From Periplaneta americana (lineage: Eukaryota; Arthropoda; Insecta; Blattodea; Blattidae): DNA of 64,000 nucleotides. Positions within the stretch are counted from its first letter, which is position 1. Each line of letters opens with the position of its first letter. The stretch spans positions 111,388,821 to 111,452,820 of the forward strand of contig NC_091123.1 of NCBI RefSeq assembly GCF_040183065.1, given 5' to 3'. Below are positions 11,461 through 64,000 of this stretch, piece after piece. The notes beneath the pieces are model-generated. The model saw only the letters and a list, made by a program, of their open reading frames with translations. It was not told where the DNA came from and ran no database searches. Made by a program: the position numbers and the translations under genes.

Positions 11461-12260
11461 TGTGTAATATCTCCAGTACTACACGAAATAATTGAATACA
11501 GTACAATTATTTAGTCCTGACAGTCGCCGGAGATGTGCGCCTGGGTCAGGTGAGTCCATTTAGTTACGCCAAGGGGTGTTTGGGTTAGTCACTCGCTTGC
11601 CTTCGGAGCAATCGAATGTCATGCTGGGGTAGAGTGCTTTGTTTCTAGTAAAATTAAGCTGTACTGCATTCCTTTACCGACCGCTCGCCCTTATCTCTAC
11701 TCCGGAGCTCTCCCCACTACTCCTATTACTTCCCCTCTTTCGCGTCGCTGAGCTGAGCTGTACCAGTGAACTGTGCCACCGATTTCCCACCAGAGAGTTC
11801 AAAAGCATTCACATTCATAAACTAGCGGGAAGTGGTTCATTTCCACATTAAACATTTTGGAGCATATCTCCAGTCAGTACGATTATTTAGTCCTGACAGT
11901 TGCCAGAGATGTGCGCCTGGGTCAGGCGAGTCCATTTAGTTATGCCAAGGGGTGTTTGGGTTAGTCACTCGCTTGCCTTCAAAGCGATTGGATGTCATGC
12001 GTGCGATAGAGCGGTATGTTTCTAGTACAATTAAGCTGTGCTGCATTCCTTTACCGACCGCTCGCCCTTATATCTACTCCGGAGCTCTCCCCACTACTCC
12101 TATTACTCCCTCTCTTTCGCGTTGCTGAGCTGTCAGGACTAAATACTCGGTCTGTACTAAACGAAATAATTGAATACCAGTGAACGGCTTCCCGTCAGCT
12201 TCGTTCACGTTCGTAAAATGGCGGGAACCAGTTCATTTCCACATTAAAAACATTTTGGAG
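11461..12260. repeat. 376-bp direct duplication of a GC-richer block
   Basis: TTATTTAGTCCTGACAG occurs at about 11509 and again at about 11885, and the following roughly 330 bases (GATGTGCGCCTGGGTCAGG, CGACCGCTCGCCCTTAT, CTCCGGAGCTCTCCCCACT) are repeated with scattered differences. Near 12137 an inverted short copy, GTCAGGACTAAATA, appears. A GAGACCG motif flanks both sides (about 11438 and 12269). The origin is unknown; possibilities include terminal repeats of an unrecognised element or a duplicated regulatory block upstream of pcx. Confidence 0.8.
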
Positions 12261-12289
12261 CAGTCTTTGAGACCGCACCTCTGTATTTG

Positions 12290-12619
12290 AGGTTAAAGAA
12301 GGCTGCCATTCACTTTGCATTTCACTAAAGGTTTTGTTGAAAAATCTGTGAAAGGACAAAAAAAAGGAGATCTGCCTAATTTTTCGAGTTTCAGAAGTAA
12401 ACCAGTAATTTCTATTAAAAAAAAAAACATTATTGCAAATTCAGTACACCTGGCAACACTGCGGCAGAATCTGATCGAAATAAAAAAAAAAGCAGTGATT
12501 CTACGACAGTCGAATTATTTCGTATATCGAATGGCTTGTATGCCATCTATGAAGTATTATCCAAACTTCATCAAGACGCCAAATTTTAAGCGAAGAAAAT
12601 TACGGTCAAAGTAGGGTGT
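12290..12619. other. A-run-rich upstream sequence
   Basis: Several runs of A and a 99-codon open frame with no recognisable motif. It could be distal promoter sequence of pcx. I see nothing definite. Confidence 0.4.
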
Positions 12620-60249
<47,630 letters not shown>

Positions 60250-60264
60250 GTGAGTGCATGTTTT

Positions 60265-60795
60265 CGTACTATTCATTCATTCTTAGTTTTCTTCCCAAGG
60301 TCAGATATTTTACTGAAAACCCAACATTCTCCAATCTTTCCCATTTTCCACTTTCTTCTTACTCTCCACATACAATCCATGCTATATCTTAATGTTGTCT
60401 ATCATCTGATATTTTCTTCTGCTCTGACTTTTCTCCCATTCACCATTCCTTCCAGTGCATCCTTCAATAGGCAGTTTCTTCTTAGCCAGTGACCCAGCCA
60501 ATTTCTTTGTCTCTTCCTGATCAGTTTCAGCATTATGCTTTCTTAACCCACTCTTTCTAGGACAGCTTCATTCCTTATTCCTTCTGTCCATTTCACATGC
60601 TCCATTCTTCTCCATATCCACATCTCAAATGCTTTTAGTCGTTTTTCACTAATTACATCGTAATGTCCATGGTTCTGCCTCATACAATGTCACACAAAGC
60701 ACTTCACTAGTGTCTTCCTTAGTTCTTTTTCTAAAGGTCGGCAGAAGATGCTCCTTCTTCTTTAAAAAGCTTCGATTGCAATTGCTATCCTCTTT
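60265..60795 (-). mobile_element. LINE 3' end fragment (same family as 6018-8930)
   Basis: Corresponds along its length to 6018-6500: CATTCATTCTTAG end, then CTTCTCCCATTCACCATTCC-like blocks encoding the LEG-MVNG-R-VW C-terminal region on the minus strand, and CACTCTTTCTAGGACAGCTT. It begins about 20 bases after the pcx exon 7 donor (GT at 60250). Confidence 0.88.
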
Positions 60796-61384
60796 ACTTT
60801 GCAAAACGGTATTTGTCGCATTCAGGGAGGAGAGCCATTAATCCTTCCCATTGAAGACTTTAAGGAATCAACCTGGACAAATACCCAATGTCCCATCCCT
60901 ACCTTCCCGTGGTGCAGCTGTTAGTAAGCATAATTTTACAAGCTGAACTAAAGGGAGAGCTACTTATCAATTAGCACTGGTCAGCTTGATGAGTTAATGA
61001 CCGAATTTGGTATAATTTTCCTCTATTCAATATCTAATTCTCTCTTTACCCTTTCCTATCCAGTCCTCTGACTGAACTTTCTTCGACCCCGACAGTATTA
61101 GAGCATTTGAGGCCTAGGGGTTCATTTCACTTTCCTTCCTACCCCTTCTACTTTTCTGTTCCTAGTGCTGACCTGCTACGGCATTAAAATCGTCCTCCAG
61201 TGGCTTAAGGAGGGAAAGCTGGTGATCAACAAGATCTCCCAACTAGGTCTATTAGACCTGTCGACCAACAGCAGGTGTGGTCCTCCAAACATTCTGGGGG
61301 TTGTGTGTGGATGAAGTAGCCACCAAAACATTAAAATACGTATTCGCTTAAATCAGCTACAACTTGCCATTTAACCACAACGAA
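60796..61384. other. unassigned, repeat-like sequence
   Basis: Less AT-rich than its surroundings (for example CTTCGACCCCGACAGTATTA, ACCTGCTACGGCATTAAAAT, ATCTCCCAACTAGGTC). Probably part of a retroelement leader, but no protein motif was found. Confidence 0.35.
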
Positions 61385-61556
61385 TATGTCAGTCCCCTAA
61401 TTGCCCATTGTGCAACTTAAATCAAGAAATTGATTCAGAACACCTCAAAATCTGTGCTTCAGTGGCTGACCATGACAATATCTTTGAAAAATATTTGAGT
61501 GCAAGAGGTCAAATGACTTTATTGTCAAATGCCTGGCATTAGAAAACAACAACTTT
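61385..61556 (+). mobile_element. LINE RNase H family fragment, copy 5 (short)
   Basis: Encodes YVSPLIAHCAT in shifted frame and base-for-base matches CAGTCCCCTAACTGCCCATT and GATTCGGAACACCTCAAAAT of the other copies, ending at the same GGCATTAGAAAACAACAAC 3' end. Confidence 0.85.
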
Positions 61557-61571
61557 CTGACAGCAGCTCAT

Positions 61572-62000
61572 GTTACTACAGTAGAACCTGTATTATCCGT
61601 GGTAATGAAGGGGATGGACTGAACGGTTGACCGAAAAAATCAGATAATCCGTACCATGAAATACTTTGCAATTTCGCCCATGGTCTTGTATTTAACTCGC
61701 TAGGTAGTGGATCAGAAGTTCACTAATTTAAGTCTGGTTGTCAACGAAGGGTTTTTAAGGGGGAAGAAAGCCCTTTGTAATGACTGTCTCAGGAAAAATA
61801 GGAATAAAGGAGGTCTCATGTTGTAGATTTCTGTGCTTTTTTACACTTTATCCTTGTTTCTTTTTTTTATTAAATCGTGCAGTTGTAACTCCAATCTCGT
61901 ATTCTGATGCAAGATGAGCCACAGTTTCTCTTTCTCAAACCATTCAATTATTTCAATTTTTTTTCTATTCTTAGCACATCACGTTTTCTGTTAACACCTG
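61572..62000 (-). mobile_element. Tigger/pogo-like remnant
   Basis: Left end CAGTAGAACCTGTATTATCC is a Tigger-type terminal sequence. On the minus strand near 61975-61860 the reading KRDVLRIEKKLK, then ETVAHLASEYEIGVTTARF, is the N-terminal helix-turn-helix of pogo-group transposases. The rest is missing; the right end was not located. Confidence 0.6.
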
Positions 62001-63050
62001 TGGAAGATATTTTATATACAAGTTATATTACAGAATGGCAATTCGAACAGTAGACAATACTGTGCAACGATAAAGGCTTGTAATAACATTCTCTAGCAAA
62101 AACATATGTAGAACCACTGCCATCGTGATCTAATACAGGCCGTAAGGCAGACCACGTGACTCACTTAACAGCTGATCGCAAAGGGCGGTCTTTCAACCAT
62201 ATCAATTAGTTGCAGTACATGAAAAATAACATATATTTCTCTGAAATGCAGTGTAATCGCGTCAGTAAAATTTTAAACAGTGATTGTGAAACACTTGAGA
62301 CACAATTCACTTGCAACGTAAGGTATAATATTATTTTTGGTGTGAAAATTACGTTGTTGCAGGCAAAGTTCGTATGTGTAATACCTGCCTTTATTTCGAT
62401 TAGATATTGCGCCCTTATGTGGTTAAGTGAATTTTTGGTGTTATAAACAGTAAATATGTGTAATAATATACACGTGAAAGTGAAACATTGACTGGGATGT
62501 AAAGTAAATTATGATTAGGCCTAAGTGCAGCGTTACTGATGTTACTCTTGTCTAATCCATTATTGTTAGTTTACCGTATTTGTTTTATTAAATTTAAATT
62601 ATTGCGCCCTTCTTATGTGTAATCTATATTATAATCTATAATAATCTTCTAATCTATATTATGAATAATACGACGTTTGATAATATACACAATTTGAACT
62701 AAAAGCGAGATATATTATGAAAAATTATACTCACCTTATAGTTTTCATTACTGTTACAGTATCTAGTATTGTAATTAATTTAAATAAAGCACGCTCGCTT
62801 CATTACGAAATTCTTGCACATTCATTTAAGCATGTTTCAACAGTTTTCAGTTGCATCGCACGCATATTTTGATGTGTTGACATTATAGGTTATGTTTACT
62901 CTATCAGTACTTGGCTTATTTCTATATTCGCAATTATGCATCATAATTAAGCATAACGCTACGTATAACTTGTAAATGCAATTTGTCTACACTTCAATTA
63001 TATTTATTCGTTTCATACGGTACTCCAGTCTGATTAGTTTAATATGTTAC
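62001..63050. other. intron 7 sequence, no features
   Basis: AT-rich without recognised genes or repeats. Confidence 0.5.
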
Positions 63051-63051
63051 C

Positions 63052-63237
63052 AGGGCTAAACTAGCGCTGAGGTAGTTCCCTTCGTATTCATACACCTTGC
63101 ATATACTAATTAGTTCGGTTAGTTCACGCTTTTATTATGCCTTGCTTAGAGGATGAAATGCATCTCCACAAAAAATAAATTCAACTGTTTTCAGTTCAGA
63201 AGTTACCGGAATTATACCTCAGCGCTTGTTTAACCCT
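63052..63237. mobile_element. 186-bp MITE
   Basis: Left end AGGGCTAAACTAGCGCTGAG and right end CTCAGCGCTTGTTTAACCCT are inverted copies (about 20 of 23 bases). No coding. TA occurs near both ends, but the exact target duplication is uncertain. Confidence 0.7.
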
Positions 63238-63580
63238 AGTTAAGTAATATAGCTGTATGTACATTTCATAGGAGGGACTGTGGTGAATTTTCTACCTATA
63301 AGTAAGGAAGATAACCGTGTTCTGAAGTTTATCCTAATATATTCTTCTTTATTAAATCTCAAAATAGCTTTCGTTCTCAACTTAAAATGTTGGCGCAAAT
63401 AGATTATGTTAACATGGTGAATTCTCTTCACATAAAAATAACACAGTTTTATAATTATTCCTGCCACATTATGCAACAAATAAATTGAACTAGCCGGAAC
63501 TTATGCACACATTGCATTGAATAACATTTTAATTGTATTATTTATTTGTTCCCTACTATACTGGGTCGTATTGAATTCTA

Positions 63581-64000
63581 CACTGGTCAAAAAAAGTTAA
63601 GCATATTTCCAGTTTACCCAATAATACCTGATATTTATGTTTCTTTTGGTTTTATGTGGCACGTGTTATGTTTACCAATTCAAACTCTTTCATTTGTTTT
63701 AGTCTGCATCACTAGGTAACGTCCAAATCACGGCTAGTAAAGAAAAGCCTGTAATTCGAGCAAAGTTCAGTCAATGTCATTTTGCTTCATAGTGCAGTAA
63801 ACAAAGTCTGTAATTCGAGAAAAGTTCAATCAGTGTCGTTTTGCTTCATAGTGCTTCATAGTGCAGTACAATGGCTCGGAACATCCTTACAATGGCAGGC
63901 CGCATCAAAATCATCACTTTGATGGAACAAAACATGAGACAAGTTGATGTTGCTAACATCCTTCATGTGAATCAGAGTATTGTCTCCAGACTGTGGAGAA
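63581..64000 (+). mobile_element. Tc1-like transposon, 5' part (cut by window edge)
   Basis: The end CACTGGTCAAAAAAAGTTAA follows TA at 63579-63580. After a leader with an approximately 60-base near-tandem duplication (about 63743-63865), an ORF starts at 63871 with MARNILTMAGRIKIITLMEQ, then RQVDVANILHVNQSIVSRLW, the first helix-turn-helix of Tc1-type transposases. It is open to the window edge. Whether the element is intact cannot be judged here. Confidence 0.85.

Noticed and set aside
12315-12614. 99-codon + strand open frame upstream of pcx
   Set aside because: Rich in A-runs and Lys, with no recognisable family motif or splice evidence; probably chance.

Overview
The window is a piece of an animal nuclear genome. 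It is AT-rich, has no operons, and carries spliced exons in very long introns crowded with transposable elements and tRNA-derived SINEs. The only host protein-coding gene I can support is pecanex (pcx), on the + strand. Its start codon is at 12789, and seven coding exons (12789-12941, 13243-13436, 27514-27713, 49129-49275, 53741-53952, 54233-54419, 59287-60249) join in one open frame with canonical GT/AG sites. They encode the first 685 residues, and the gene runs off the right edge inside intron 7. The first 51 residues match what I know of insect Pecanex. The repeat families and intron sizes suggest a large-genome insect; a cockroach or relative is my guess from recognition only.

Layout. 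1-12300 is upstream sequence made of decayed transposons: hAT fragments, an RTE-like LINE split by a small hAT with perfect 8-bp target duplications, a near-complete minus-strand endonuclease/RT LINE (6018-8930), a CGGBP1-type hAT pseudogene (9550-10764) and a GC-richer 376-bp direct duplication (11461-12260). 12620-12788 is the likely pcx promoter and leader, with an inverted CCAAT, a CACGTG box and two upstream ORFs. Intron 2 (about 14 kb) holds a TIR element, SINEs, a mariner and a hAT. Intron 3 (about 21 kb) holds two Helitron-like elements, repeated RNase H LINE fragments, a pogo-like element, a DDE element, a mariner and several MITEs. Intron 4 (4.5 kb) is almost entirely LINE, with a PIF/Harbinger-like element nested in it. 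Intron 6 (4.9 kb) holds LINE pieces and SINEs. Intron 7 begins with a LINE 3' end about 20 bases after the splice donor. The window ends inside a Tc1-like element.

No RNA gene, CRISPR array, prophage or gene cluster is visible, and I found no convincing new biological system. What stands out is the nesting of mobile elements, with several exact target-site duplications readable directly, several apparently uncatalogued TIR elements or MITEs present in one or two copies, at least five distinct tRNA-derived SINE types, and possible translational control of pcx by upstream ORFs. All transposon reading frames seen are broken or truncated, except the Tc1-like frame, which is cut by the window edge.
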